Below are positions 52,613 through 60,365 of a stretch of DNA of 64,000 nucleotides, one piece after another. The stretch lies in contig PNKK01000002.1 of assembly GCA_013822395.1 (NCBI GenBank), positions 62,001-126,000 on the forward strand, read 5' to 3'. Position 1 is the first letter of the stretch. Each line of letters begins with the position of its first letter. This stretch comes from Anaerolinea sp. (GTDB taxonomy: Bacteria; Chloroflexota; Limnocylindria; Limnocylindrales; CSP1-4). The position numbers and the translations under genes were made by a program. Below the pieces are notes generated by a model that saw only the letters and a program-made list of their open reading frames with translations, was not told where the DNA came from and ran no database searches.

Positions 52613-53052
52613 CAGGCGACCTCCCAACGGAGCTTCTCCTGGGTGGGGTGCATGTCGACGCGCGGGCGCCCATCGCGAGACCACGTGCCACCGCCCGCCT
52701 CGCCGATCAGCCGGAACCCCGCCGCGCGGAGCGACGAACCGCCCTCCTCGGGGAGCGTGTAGGTAACAAGCCGGCGGTAGCCCATCGCCCGCGCCGCGCG
52801 CCACGCGGCGCGGTAGAGCATCGAGCACGCGTTCCTGCTGCCGTCAGTGGCGAGACGCGTCACTTCGCACGTCCAATCGTCGTCGAGCACCCGCGCGACA
52901 GGGCGGCCGACGATCACGACACCTACAAGCGCGGGCGGCTCAGCGAGGCCAATGGCGAACAGCCCGCCTTGGGGCGCTCGATGATGGCGATGCATTCGAT
53001 CGACGTAGGCGCGCGCCTCGCGCAGGGTCAGCGGGACCAGCACGAGGGCCAT
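52612..53052 (-). CDS. XF1762-like GNAT-type protein
   Basis: A 146-residue protein of the XF1762 family, a GNAT-related fold: AYVDRMHRHHRAPQGGLFAI, VARVLDDDWTCEVTRLATDG, CSMLYRAAWRAARAMGYRRL, GWSRDGRPR-like WSRDGRPRVD. Often found near phage DNA packaging genes. Substrate not known. TGATG overlap with TerS. Confidence 0.7.
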   Translation of the reverse strand: MALVLVPLTLREARAYVDRMHRHHRAPQGGLFAIGLAEPPALVGVVIVGRPVARVLDDDWTCEVTRLATDGSRNACSMLYRAAWRAARAMGYRRLVTYTLPEEGGSSLRAAGFRLIGEAGGGTWSRDGRPRVDMHPTQEKLRWEVA

Positions 53053-53077
53053 CAGGCACCCCCCGCCACTGAGACGT

Positions 53078-53572
53078 TTAGAACTCCAGCGTGCCCTGCC
53101 TGAACGTGGGCGGCGGTGGCGTCGGGCGGTGCGACGGGGCGAACTCCCCGGCCGCGATCCGACGCAGGATGCCCGGGTCGCCAGGCGGGACCGAGTGCTG
53201 GAGCGAGCCCGGCGGCGGCGGCGCATCGGGGTGCCAGAGCATCTGCCGCACGTCGGCAAAGCCCTTCCACGCCGGCGCGACCGTCCATCCGGCCTCCAGC
53301 CACTCGACGTACCGCCAGAAGGTCCGAGCCCCGCTGAACCGGCAGTGGATGACCATGTGGCACCGGAAACACAGCTCGAACGCCCCAATATGAGGCCCGT
53401 ACGGCGCCGAGTAGTCCTCGCTGTGGGCCATGATCTGCCCGGCGGTCTGTCCGCACGCCTGGCAGCGGACCGGCCTCGCACGTCGCCCGGCGACGTACTC
53501 GCGCTTCAGCCAGTTGTAGGCGCGCATCCGCTGGTCGCCCGTGAAACCGTTGTACGTCGCGAGGATGCTCAT
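53078..53572 (-). CDS. HNH-type zinc protein
   Basis: A 164-residue protein with CQACGQTAGQIMAHSEDYSA and FELCFRCHMVIHCRF, the four-cysteine/histidine layout of phage HNH and related endonucleases. Residues AHSEDY...PYGPH may be the active loop. The ATG at 53572 lies in the operator dyad and eight bases after the P6 -10, so the mRNA is predicted to be leaderless. Confidence 0.62.
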   Translation of the reverse strand: MSILATYNGFTGDQRMRAYNWLKREYVAGRRARPVRCQACGQTAGQIMAHSEDYSAPYGPHIGAFELCFRCHMVIHCRFSGARTFWRYVEWLEAGWTVAPAWKGFADVRQMLWHPDAPPPPGSLQHSVPPGDPGILRRIAAGEFAPSHRPTPPPPTFRQGTLEF

Positions 53573-53610
53573 ACGAATGTATCTTACCACACATGCCGGC
53601 GTCCTTCCAA
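53571..53610 (-). promoter_or_regulatory. Promoter P6 with ATAC-N4-GTAT dyad over the start codon
   Basis: Minus strand: -35 TTGGAA (53610-53605), 18-base spacer, extended -10 TGG-TAAGAT (53586-53581). The dyad ATACATTCGTAT (53582-53571) covers the transcription and translation starts. Confidence 0.65.
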
Positions 53611-53979
53611 GATGACGCGCGTCACGGTTGTCCCCGAGCGGGTCCGGCTCTCGCTCGCGCGGCGGAAGCCGAGCCGGTCGTAGATCCGGGGGTCGAGCGC
53701 GATGGCCTCGATCCGGGCCGGCGCGACCCGGTCGATCAGCCCGGTCAGGAGCATGGTGCCGTAGCCCTTGCCGCGCTCACCGGGCAGGGTGTAGGCGCCG
53801 CGGAAGCGGTAGCCGTTGCGGAGCGGGAGCAGCCCGGCGAAGGCCACCAGGCGGCCGCCGTCGAAGACGCCCCACCAGTCGGTCGGCGTGGCGCCCTCGG
53901 ACAGCGAGACGTGCTCCTTCGCCGCGCGCGAGGCGTACGGCCGGACATCGTCGTGGGCGATCGGGCGCAGCTCCATCAT
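53584..53979 (-). CDS. GNAT family N-acetyltransferase
   Basis: A 131-residue GNAT enzyme: AFAGLLPLRNGYRFRGAYTL, acetyl-CoA loop PGERGKGYGTMLLTGL, then EAIALDPRIYDRLGFRRASE. It overlaps the IbrB-like ParB gene by four bases, so it belongs to that cluster. Substrate unknown. Confidence 0.8.
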   Translation of the reverse strand: MMELRPIAHDDVRPYASRAAKEHVSLSEGATPTDWWGVFDGGRLVAFAGLLPLRNGYRFRGAYTLPGERGKGYGTMLLTGLIDRVAPARIEAIALDPRIYDRLGFRRASESRTRSGTTVTRVILEGRRHVW

Positions 53980-54536
53980 TCGCCCTGCACGTCTTCGAGC
54001 CGCGCCCGCTTGCGGCCCTGCTGGTCGGTGCCCGACTCGACCGGATACCACGCCTTGCTGTACGTCCACTCGCCGACACGCTTCGCCGCGAACACGCCCT
54101 CGGCGTAGAGCGTCTCGATCTCCTCGCGCGTAGCCCCCAGCTCGATCCCGACGGCCTCGGCGCTCATGCCGAGGTCATCGATCAGCTCGCGCACGACGGC
54201 GTGCATCTTGACCGCACCATGGACGCCCTTCGCCCGGTTCATTCGCACCGTCAGCACGATGGCCTCGGCGCGATCGACGTTGAGCACAGCGCACGGCACC
54301 ATGCCGGCGTAGCGCCCTTGGAGGTAGGGGCTATCCTTCGACAGGCGGTACCGGTGATAGCCGTCGATGATCGTGCCATCCGGCGACACGAGTAGCGGCT
54401 GAGTCCACCCGGTCTCCAGGATCGAGCGCTCCAGGAGCCTCAGCTCGGGGCGCAGCACCACGTTCGGGTTGTACGAGTTAGGGTTGAGGCTGTCGACGTG
54501 TCGCCATTCGATGCGGTTGATCGGGTCGTCAAACAT
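53976..54536 (-). CDS. IbrB-like ParB-domain protein
   Basis: A 186-residue protein with a ParB/sulfiredoxin-type N-terminal domain: IEWRHVDSLNPNSYNPNVVL, LERSILETGWTQPLLVSPDG, IIDGYHRYRLS. ParB-type domains bind CTP or ATP. This short form, coupled by an eight-base overlap to a PAPS-reductase-like gene, is the arrangement called IbrA/IbrB. No C-terminal HTH of chromosomal ParB is seen. Confidence 0.78.
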   Translation of the reverse strand: MFDDPINRIEWRHVDSLNPNSYNPNVVLRPELRLLERSILETGWTQPLLVSPDGTIIDGYHRYRLSKDSPYLQGRYAGMVPCAVLNVDRAEAIVLTVRMNRAKGVHGAVKMHAVVRELIDDLGMSAEAVGIELGATREEIETLYAEGVFAAKRVGEWTYSKAWYPVESGTDQQGRKRARLEDVQGE

Positions 54537-55638
54537 CCTGGTCCCTCAGCATGGCGGCGGCCTGATCTCGGGCGAGGCTCACCGGGAAGATGCCCTTGTG
54601 GTACGAGCCGCCGACGAAGATGGCGAGCAGGTGATCGAGCGGGAAGTAGTCGGGCTGGGCCCGCACCCGAGGCTCGACGCCGCGCAGCTTCTTGAGCGCC
54701 TCGGAGCGGTCGAGCGGGTCCTCGATGCACTCCATGATGTAGCGCCGGATGCCCTCAATCGACTGGCCATACTCGGCCAGGAGCGCAGCCCGCCCGGCCT
54801 CCTGATTGAACTCGGACCAGTAGCGCGCCTGGACCGCGACCTCGGGGAAGACGCCGAGGATGGCGTCGAAGAACTCGGGGTCGTAGTCGCGCAGCACGTC
54901 GATCCGCTTGGCGCTCTGCGGGTGGAGCGGCGTCGAGACGCGGAGCGCGTTGCCTCCCCCACCCCATAGCTGGTGGTCGTAGGTCGGGGCGTAGTGGAGG
55001 TCGTGCTCCCACATGAACCGCCAGACGTCCATTTCCAGCCAGTCGTAGATGGGGCTCGCGGTGAACACCCGGGTGCCCTTGCGGGGCACGATGTAGTTGT
55101 CGTGCAGCCGCGAGACCACACCGCGGTAGCGGTAGATGCTCTCCTGGGCGCGCAGTCCCAGGAGCACCGCGACGCGGCCCCGGCCCGGCGCGAAGTGGTC
55201 GGCGATCAGCGGGTTGAGGTCGTGCTGCTCTAGGACCCGGGTATCTCCATCGGGCAGGGACCAGCTCCCCTCGGGCTTAGGGCGGACCCACTCGCGGGCC
55301 GGGTCCCACTGGACGTAGCGCATCGTCCGGCCGAGGATGAACTTGCGCGAGGCGAGCGGAACGGTCAGCCACAGCAGGTTCACCCAGGGCAGCGCCCGGT
55401 AGCGTTCGACCTGGCTGATGACGCCCGACGGGATGACCTCCTCGTCGTAGAACAGGACGTTGACCCGATCCTGCCCGCGCTCGATCGCCACCTCGTGCGC
55501 CAGCTCCAGGACCACCTGGCTGTCCTTGCCGCCGGAGAAGCTGACCACCACGCAGTCGGCGAGGTCGTAGATGTGGTGGAGCCGCCTGCGCGCCTCGGTC
55601 AGGATGTCGGTCTCCACGTACTGCTTGCGCCTACCCAT
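54529..55638 (-). CDS. PAPS-reductase/ATP-pyrophosphatase-like protein (IbrA-like)
   Basis: A 369-residue protein of the PAPS reductase/adenylyl transferase superfamily with the PP-loop CVVVSFSGGKDSQVVLELAH near residue 30, VNVLFYDEEVIPSG, VLLGLRAQESIYRY and PIYDWLEMDVWRFMWEHDLH. Related proteins include IbrA and DndC. It activates or moves a sulfur or nucleotidyl group. The C-terminal 170 residues are specific to the mobile-element type. Coupled to ParB genes on both sides. Confidence 0.82.
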   Translation of the reverse strand: MGRRKQYVETDILTEARRRLHHIYDLADCVVVSFSGGKDSQVVLELAHEVAIERGQDRVNVLFYDEEVIPSGVISQVERYRALPWVNLLWLTVPLASRKFILGRTMRYVQWDPAREWVRPKPEGSWSLPDGDTRVLEQHDLNPLIADHFAPGRGRVAVLLGLRAQESIYRYRGVVSRLHDNYIVPRKGTRVFTASPIYDWLEMDVWRFMWEHDLHYAPTYDHQLWGGGGNALRVSTPLHPQSAKRIDVLRDYDPEFFDAILGVFPEVAVQARYWSEFNQEAGRAALLAEYGQSIEGIRRYIMECIEDPLDRSEALKKLRGVEPRVRAQPDYFPLDHLLAIFVGGSYHKGIFPVSLARDQAAAMLRDQDV

Positions 55639-56218
55639 CGAGCGCCTCCCGGACCAGGGCATCGAGCCGCTGGGGGAAGGTGTCGAGGTCCTCGTAGCGC
55701 GTCTTGAGCCATCGCCCGAACGCCCGCCAGCGCTGGAGCTGGACCGCGTCGTCCCACACGATCGTGTCGCTCACATTGACCGTCTGCATCGCCGGACGGG
55801 GCACGCCCTTGACCGACAGGACCACGTCGTCAACGTCCTCGCCGTCGTAGCCGGTCCCGGTCAGGTTGCGCGATTGGGCCTGCTCGGTGAGGAGGGAGGT
55901 CAGGACCTTGTTGTCATACCAGGCCAGCTCGGCGAGGCGGTTGTCGGCCACGAGGTAGGCGGCCGCCTCGACGTCGTCGAGATCGAGGACGTGCGCCGCG
56001 ATGTGCGTCCAAGCGAGCGCCCTGGCGGCGCGCAGGAGGTGGTTGCCAGCCACCACGTAGCCAGTCGAGCGCTGGACCACGATCGGGCGGAGCTGGCCGA
56101 ACCGCTTGAGGCTCTCGGACAGCGCCCCGACATCGCCCTGACGAGGATTGGATGGGTGAAGCTGGACGGACTCGATGGGCACCACCAGCCCGCGGAGATC
56201 ATCTGCGATCAGCGCCAT
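55631..56218 (-). CDS. ParB-domain protein
   Basis: A 195-residue ParB-like protein: LRGLVVPIESVQLHPSNPRQ, ALSESLKRFGQLRPIVVQRS, GYVVAGNHLLRAARALAWTH, AYLVADNRLAELAWYD. No HNH and no partition HTH. It is paralogous to the ParB-HNH fusion gene on the other side of the LAGLIDADG gene, and overlaps the PAPS-reductase-like gene by eight bases. Confidence 0.78.
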   Translation of the reverse strand: MALIADDLRGLVVPIESVQLHPSNPRQGDVGALSESLKRFGQLRPIVVQRSTGYVVAGNHLLRAARALAWTHIAAHVLDLDDVEAAAYLVADNRLAELAWYDNKVLTSLLTEQAQSRNLTGTGYDGEDVDDVVLSVKGVPRPAMQTVNVSDTIVWDDAVQLQRWRAFGRWLKTRYEDLDTFPQRLDALVREALDG

Positions 56219-56655
56219 CAGGCCGCCCTGCCCTTCCGGTTCAGCTCACGGATGCGCTCGCCGATCCACCGTCGACGCTCGCGCACTTCCGGTGGGTAGC
56301 CGGCGCGACCCGGGTTGCGGGTCCCACGGGCCAGCTCCAGGGCCAGCTCGGCGCGCTCTCGCTTGCTCACGAGGTAGGGCAGCGCGGCCTCCAGCAGCGG
56401 TACCACCTGCTGCGTGTTCAGGTAGTAGTGCCACGTGTCCTTGACGCCCGGGCGGACCTGCACGCGGACTTTGCCGGGCCACCGCTCATTCACCCAGTCG
56501 ATGAGCCCTCGATCCGTGTTCGAGATGTCGACCCGCAGCTCTGACCACGTCGCAGGTGAGTGGCCTGGCCTGCGCTCGTGCTTCTGGTTCGCCATGATCG
56601 AGCCCTCGCCGTCGATCAGCCCCGCGAGGTAGGCGCAGTCGGTCGCCGCACTCAC
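56218..56655 (-). CDS. LAGLIDADG homing endonuclease (single motif)
   Basis: A 145-residue protein with YLAGLIDGEGSIMANQKHER near residue 10, WSELRVDISNTDRGLIDWVN, and VVPLLEAALPYLVSKRERA. One LAGLIDADG motif, so it would act as a homodimer. It is free-standing, not in an intron or intein, and inserted between two ParB paralogues with four-base or one-base overlaps. Confidence 0.83.
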   Translation of the reverse strand: MSAATDCAYLAGLIDGEGSIMANQKHERRPGHSPATWSELRVDISNTDRGLIDWVNERWPGKVRVQVRPGVKDTWHYYLNTQQVVPLLEAALPYLVSKRERAELALELARGTRNPGRAGYPPEVRERRRWIGERIRELNRKGRAA

Positions 56656-57488
56656 GACTCGGCCCTCGTCTTCACGCTGTGGTGGCTATGGCAGAGGCTC
56701 TGGAGGTTGTCCTCGTCGTCGGTCCCGCCGGCGCGCTTGGGAACGCGGTGGTCGACGTCGGTCGCGGGCTCGCCGCACCCCACCCCGTCGGTCTCCCACT
56801 GGCACGTCGGGTGGGCCTCCAACTGGCGCGCTCGGGGACCGCGGCGCCAGGCCGAGTCGTAGCCGCGGCTGTTGCTGTTGGGCCGGGGCTTGCCGGCGTC
56901 AGGTGCCGCCTGCTCGATGTAGGCACTGATCCGGGCCGCCATCGTCGGCGCGTCCGGGTCCCGGTTGCGGAGGTGGTTGAGAAAGGCGATCCAGCGCTCG
57001 TACTGCGCGATCGTCTCGAACCGGAGGGTCGAGGTGAACGACTCGGAGACCCACTGGTCAACCTCGACCTTGACCCGCTCAGCGATCAGCGCGTCGGCCT
57101 CGTCGGGCGCGTAGCCGGTGCCGGCAAGGGCATCGGTGTCGCGGAGCTGCCCCACCACCTCGGCGAGCGCGTCCCGGTCGTAGCTGCCAAGGTCGCTCGT
57201 GCGATTGTCGGCCAAGAGGTAGGCGACGGCGTCCTCGTCGGACAGCTCGACGACCGCCGCGGCGACCTTCTTCCAGCCGAGCGACTTGGCGGCCAGGAAG
57301 ACGTGGTTACCCGCGACCACGTAGCGGGTCGACGCCTGGACCACAACTGGCTTGACCTGCGAGAACCTCGTCAGGCTCTCGGCGATCCGCTCGACGTCGC
57401 CGTGACGGGCATTCTGTGGGTGGGGCCGGATGCTGTCGATCGGCACGACTAAGCCGGCCAACTCCTCGGCGATCCGCTCGACGCTCAT
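56652..57488 (-). CDS. ParB domain fused to an HNH endonuclease
   Basis: A 278-residue protein. Residues 1-130 are ParB-like (LAGLVVPIDSIRPHPQNARH, STRYVVAGNHVFLAAKSLGW, AYLLADNRTSDLGSYD), close to the 55631 gene. Residues 185-278 are an HNH endonuclease: DSAWRRGPRARQLEAHPTCQ, CGEPATDVDHRVPKRAGGTD, NLQSLCHSHHSVKT. A ParB-HNH fusion could cut DNA at a site or in a state selected by the ParB part. Confidence 0.82.
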   Translation of the reverse strand: MSVERIAEELAGLVVPIDSIRPHPQNARHGDVERIAESLTRFSQVKPVVVQASTRYVVAGNHVFLAAKSLGWKKVAAAVVELSDEDAVAYLLADNRTSDLGSYDRDALAEVVGQLRDTDALAGTGYAPDEADALIAERVKVEVDQWVSESFTSTLRFETIAQYERWIAFLNHLRNRDPDAPTMAARISAYIEQAAPDAGKPRPNSNSRGYDSAWRRGPRARQLEAHPTCQWETDGVGCGEPATDVDHRVPKRAGGTDDEDNLQSLCHSHHSVKTRAES

Positions 57489-57691
57489 CGCCTCGCCTCC
57501 AGATCGGCCGGCCCATTGCAGGGCTTGGCCGGGAACGTCTCCATCAGGCGGAGACCGCAGCGCAGGCAGACGAGCCGGAGGACATCGAAGTCATGGAGGG
57601 CGGCCGCCGCCTCCGCGAGATGAGGAACGGGGGCGGGCTCCGGCTCGGGCGGTGCGTCCACCGCCGACGCCAGCGCGATCCGCTCGCTCAT
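57485..57691 (-). CDS. Small zinc protein
   Basis: A 68-residue protein (HLAEAAAALHDFDVLRLVCL, CLRCGLRLMETFPAKPC) with one CLRC site. ATGA overlaps both sides. Function unknown. Confidence 0.52.
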   Translation of the reverse strand: MSERIALASAVDAPPEPEPAPVPHLAEAAAALHDFDVLRLVCLRCGLRLMETFPAKPCNGPADLEARR

Positions 57692-58176
57692 CGCCGCGCG
57701 CGGTTGCCCGACCAGCTCTCGATGAGGGCAACCGGGCGGTACGCCTCGGACGGACAGGCGTCCCAGGCCGCGGGCTCCTGCTCGCCCGTGTAGCGGATCT
57801 TGTATTGGGCGCGGAGCGCGTGCAGCCGGCGCACCCCGCCGAGGGCGCACACCTCGCACGTCACCGGAGCGTGGAGCACGTTCGGATCGCAGTGCGGGTA
57901 GGCCGGCAGATCGAGGCGCTCGGCGGCCGCCAGGTAGGTTTGCTGGCGCGTCGTCAGCCGGTCATCGCCGGCGCACCTGTAGCACAACTCGTCGGGTGAC
58001 GTGTTCAGGCGATGGGCACAGCGAACGCACTGGTAGCGCGGCGCTGGTGGTGGCGGAGTGAACCGCCGCTCAAAGCCGTCGCCGTACACCCGCCGCGCCC
58101 CCCCGACGCCGTACGCGACCCAGTGCGGCTTCCCGTGGCGCAGCCGGTCGTGGAGGCCGATCAGCCGCGCAATCAT
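57688..58176 (-). CDS. Zinc-ribbon phage protein
   Basis: A 162-residue protein with CVRCAHRLNTSPDELCYRCA and HCDPNVLHAPVTCEVCALGG, two zinc sites, and a helix ending LIESWSGNRARR. No known family. ATGA overlaps both sides. Confidence 0.55.
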   Translation of the reverse strand: MIARLIGLHDRLRHGKPHWVAYGVGGARRVYGDGFERRFTPPPPAPRYQCVRCAHRLNTSPDELCYRCAGDDRLTTRQQTYLAAAERLDLPAYPHCDPNVLHAPVTCEVCALGGVRRLHALRAQYKIRYTGEQEPAAWDACPSEAYRPVALIESWSGNRARR

Positions 58177-58301
58177 CGCGCACCACCGCCGTACGGGACC
58201 GCCAGGCCAACCTCGTCGCGCCAGGCAGCGGACCGGACCGAGCGACGGCCCAGGACGAACCTGACCCCCACGAGGACGGCGAAGGCGAGCGCGAGGGCCA
58301 T
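58173..58301 (-). CDS. 42-residue single-span membrane peptide
   Basis: Frame MALALAFAVLVGVRFVLGRR and a soluble tail. The start overlaps the previous stop (TGATG). The longer frame in the track runs into the HNH gene and is rejected. Confidence 0.5.
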   Translation of the reverse strand: MALALAFAVLVGVRFVLGRRSVRSAAWRDEVGLAVPYGGGAR

Positions 58302-58396
58302 CACCGGGCCCCTCCCGAGCAGGTGACGGCGAACCCGTCCTCGACCATCTGGTCGTTCACGTTCGTGCCGTCGGTCGGGTCGCGCAGTTCGGTCAT
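58301..58396 (-). CDS. 31-residue small protein
   Basis: Frame MTELRDPTDGTNVNDQMVED plus eleven residues, with GTCTCSGG-like C-terminal cysteine. ATGA overlap with the HNH gene and TGATG overlap with the membrane peptide. Below the track limit. Confidence 0.48.
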   Translation of the reverse strand: MTELRDPTDGTNVNDQMVEDGFAVTCSGGAR

Positions 58397-58767
58397 GCCA
58401 CGATGTCCAGTCTTGGGCGTCCGAGATGGCCCTCACGCACACCACGAATGGCGTGGCAGTTCGCGCATCGGATTTCACACTTCGCGATTTCGGCGAGCAG
58501 CCGATCCCACGAGCAGGTCAGGGCCTTCGAGATGTCGAATGACTTGGTCGCTGGGTCCACATGGTCGAAGTGGAGAGCTGCCGAGTGTTCTCGGTATCCG
58601 CAATCGACGCACCCGCGCTCAAGCTTGATCCCGTTGATCGCCGTGAGCCTCTCGGCGCGAACTAGGGCAACCTTCTCGCGTGACTTCTTGCGACTGGCGA
58701 CTGGATCGCGCCAATAGGAAGCGCGAGCTGCATCCCGGTCGCGCTGCGCCTTCGCCGCGGTCCTCAT
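58393..58767 (-). CDS. HNH endonuclease
   Basis: A 124-residue protein with a basic N-terminal helix (YWRDPVASRKKSREKVALVR), then GCVDCGYREHSAALHFDHVD, LAEIAKCEIRCANCHAIRGV: the four zinc cysteines and the HNH histidine/aspartate. A free-standing phage HNH, perhaps a homing or packaging-linked enzyme. Confidence 0.75.
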   Translation of the reverse strand: MRTAAKAQRDRDAARASYWRDPVASRKKSREKVALVRAERLTAINGIKLERGCVDCGYREHSAALHFDHVDPATKSFDISKALTCSWDRLLAEIAKCEIRCANCHAIRGVREGHLGRPRLDIVA

Positions 58768-59111
58768 GGCACCCTCGGACCGTGACCGTCGTAGGCGACC
58801 GCGTGACCGTCCGTGATCATCTGCGCATTGATGTCGAGCCCATCGGCCCGAATGAGAGTCGCCAGGTAGCGGCCATAGCGCTCGCGCTTGTCCTTCTGCG
58901 TGCGGATCATGACCTGCGAGTTCTCGGGGAGGCCGATGAGCCCGGCCAGATGCGCCTTCGCCGCCACACCCTCAACCGTTGGCAGCTCTGGCGCGTCAAT
59001 GCCGGCGAGCCGTAGCGTGAGCGTGGTCTGCACGTCGAGCCCGAGGTCAACCCGGGCATAGATCGTGTCGCCATCGAGGACGCGCAGGACCTCGGCGCGA
59101 TACTCATACAT
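58764..59111 (-). CDS. Staphylococcal nuclease-like protein
   Basis: A 115-residue SNase-fold protein: EVLRVLDGDTIYARVDLGLD, TLRLAGIDAPELP, KDKRERYGRYLATLI. Active-site residues (D of VLDGDT, R of LRLAGIDAPE, E of APE, R of YGRYL) are present. Cytoplasmic form with no signal peptide. May degrade host or phage nucleic acid. ATGA overlap with the HNH gene. Confidence 0.75.
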   Translation of the reverse strand: MYEYRAEVLRVLDGDTIYARVDLGLDVQTTLTLRLAGIDAPELPTVEGVAAKAHLAGLIGLPENSQVMIRTQKDKRERYGRYLATLIRADGLDINAQMITDGHAVAYDGHGPRVP

Positions 59112-59382
59112 GGTCGCCTCCCTCGGCGCATGAACAGCGCAGCCGCGCCGCGATGGCGTCGGCCAGGGCGGTGACGAACGTGTCGCGCGACTCGGCGCCC
59201 CCCAGAGCGTCGGTGGAGCTGACGCTGCGAGCCCCGCCGATGAGCGTCACCTGAAGCCCGGGGTGGCGGCCGCGAAGGAAGTTCACGAGCTGCTCGCCCT
59301 CGGCCTGAGGCAGCGTCACGGGCGACAGGACGATGATGCCGCCCGGGACTGGGAGAATGTCGAGCGTCGGCAGGCTAGCCAT
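59104..59382 (-). CDS. Small phage protein, unknown
   Basis: A 92-residue protein (PVPGGIIVLSPVTLPQAEGE, GLQVTLIGGARSVSS). An alpha/beta fold is likely. The ATG at 59382 is chosen over the upstream one inside the next gene. Confidence 0.5.
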   Translation of the reverse strand: MASLPTLDILPVPGGIIVLSPVTLPQAEGEQLVNFLRGRHPGLQVTLIGGARSVSSTDALGGAESRDTFVTALADAIAARLRCSCAEGGDHV

Positions 59383-59665
59383 GGTCGGCCACCCGGAGCG
59401 CGAGGACATAGAGCGCCGCCGCAACGTACTGCCGTTCGTCCGCCGACAGGCCGGCCCCGTCCCAGCCGCGCCAGCTTGACTCGGGCGGGACGAACCCGGG
59501 CCCGCCGCCCTGCTCGTCGTCCATCCAGACCGCCAGGTTCAGGAGACCACCGCGGGCGCCATCGCTCGTCATGTAGAGCGTCGCTTGGACCCGCTGGTTG
59601 ACCACTGCATCTGGCAGGGCCTTAGTTCCGCCAATCGGAATGTCGGTCAGGTCAAGCTCAGTCAT
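59375..59665 (-). CDS. Small phage protein, unknown
   Basis: A 96-residue protein (LPDAVVNQRVQATLYMTSDG, ADERQYVAAALYVLALRVAD). Coupled at both ends. Its start is at MTELDLTD, overlapping the stop of the small membrane peptide. Confidence 0.5.
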   Translation of the reverse strand: MTELDLTDIPIGGTKALPDAVVNQRVQATLYMTSDGARGGLLNLAVWMDDEQGGGPGFVPPESSWRGWDGAGLSADERQYVAAALYVLALRVADHG

Positions 59666-59747
59666 CCCGCCACTCCATCCAGAGGACCAGCGCCATCGCG
59701 GACACGAGCATCGCCACGTAGAGCACCGGGAGCAGGCTGATCGGCAT
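59658..59747 (-). CDS. 29-residue membrane peptide
   Basis: Frame MPISLLPVLYVAMLVSAMAL plus nine residues, a single transmembrane helix. It overlaps the 59375 gene by eight bases (ATGACTGA) and lies within the 3' part of the HNH gene. Confidence 0.42.
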   Translation of the reverse strand: MPISLLPVLYVAMLVSAMALVLWMEWRDD

Positions 59748-60054
59748 CGGGTGACTTCTCCTGGGTGGCTAGGTACGCTCGCAGTGCCGGGCGGTGGCCA
59801 GTCGCCCAGCCGTACAGGTGGTGCCACTCGCAGAGCGAGACGAGCGAGTTGGGCCGCGATGGGGCACGCTTGCCCATCGCCGGCGCCGCCTTGACGTGGT
59901 CGAGGGTGAGGCGACCACGGCACGTCGCCGGGTCCTCACCGAGCGCCACCGCCACGCAGCCGCGGTCGCGATCGAGGACCGCAAGCCGGAGCTCGGGGGT
60001 CACCGGGTCCGTTCGACGGGCGCCTGGAGAGCGCCGGAGCGGCGCCCTACGCAC
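59662..60054 (-). CDS. HNH endonuclease
   Basis: A 130-residue protein with LAVLDRDRGCVAVALGEDPA, CRGRLTLDHVKAAPAMGKR, NSLVSLCEWHHLYGWATG: HNH with DHV, N and HHLYG. GTG start. The C-terminal 30 residues overlap the membrane peptide. May assist packaging as HNH proteins often do with terminases, though it is distant from terL here. Confidence 0.7.
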   Translation of the reverse strand: MRRAPLRRSPGARRTDPVTPELRLAVLDRDRGCVAVALGEDPATCRGRLTLDHVKAAPAMGKRAPSRPNSLVSLCEWHHLYGWATGHRPALRAYLATQEKSPDADQPAPGALRGDARVRDGAGPLDGVAG

Positions 60055-60136
60055 GCGCCGAACGGGGAACCCGCGGCGAGCCGGGGGGAGCGCACCGCGG
60101 GCTGTCGGGAGTCCATACCATCACAGGCATAGTCTC

Positions 60137-60148
60137 ACACGGACGTAT
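60137..60148 (-). promoter_or_regulatory. Degenerate ATAC-N4-GTAT dyad (P8)
   Basis: Minus strand ATACGTCCGTGT, one base off the motif, about 10 bases after a TTGACG. It lies upstream of the HNH gene in a 97-base gap. A complete promoter is not clear. Confidence 0.4.
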
Positions 60149-60151
60149 GTG

Positions 60152-60352
60152 TCACGTCAAGCCGGCGAGCGTCCCCGACTCCGCCTCGCGGGTCGTGAAG
60201 AAGGCCCGGGTCGGTGCCTCCTTGCCGCGACCGTCGTGCTCCTGGTGTGGGCAATACCAGCCCCAGCGTGGGCTCCCGAGCCAACCCAGCAGGACACCAT
60301 GCTCGGGCTTGACGGGGCAGCGCGGTCCGCGTTGCCGGCGCTCTGCTATCAT
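60152..60352 (-). CDS. Small phage protein, unknown
   Basis: A 66-residue protein (RGPRCPVKPEHGVLLGWLGS, YCPHQEHDGRGKEAPTRAFF) with a C..H-x2-H zinc-like pattern. GAGAGGAGG lies six bases before its ATG, one of the best ribosome sites in the window. Confidence 0.58.
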   Translation of the reverse strand: MIAERRQRGPRCPVKPEHGVLLGWLGSPRWGWYCPHQEHDGRGKEAPTRAFFTTREAESGTLAGLT

Positions 60353-60365
60353 CGACGTCCTCCTC

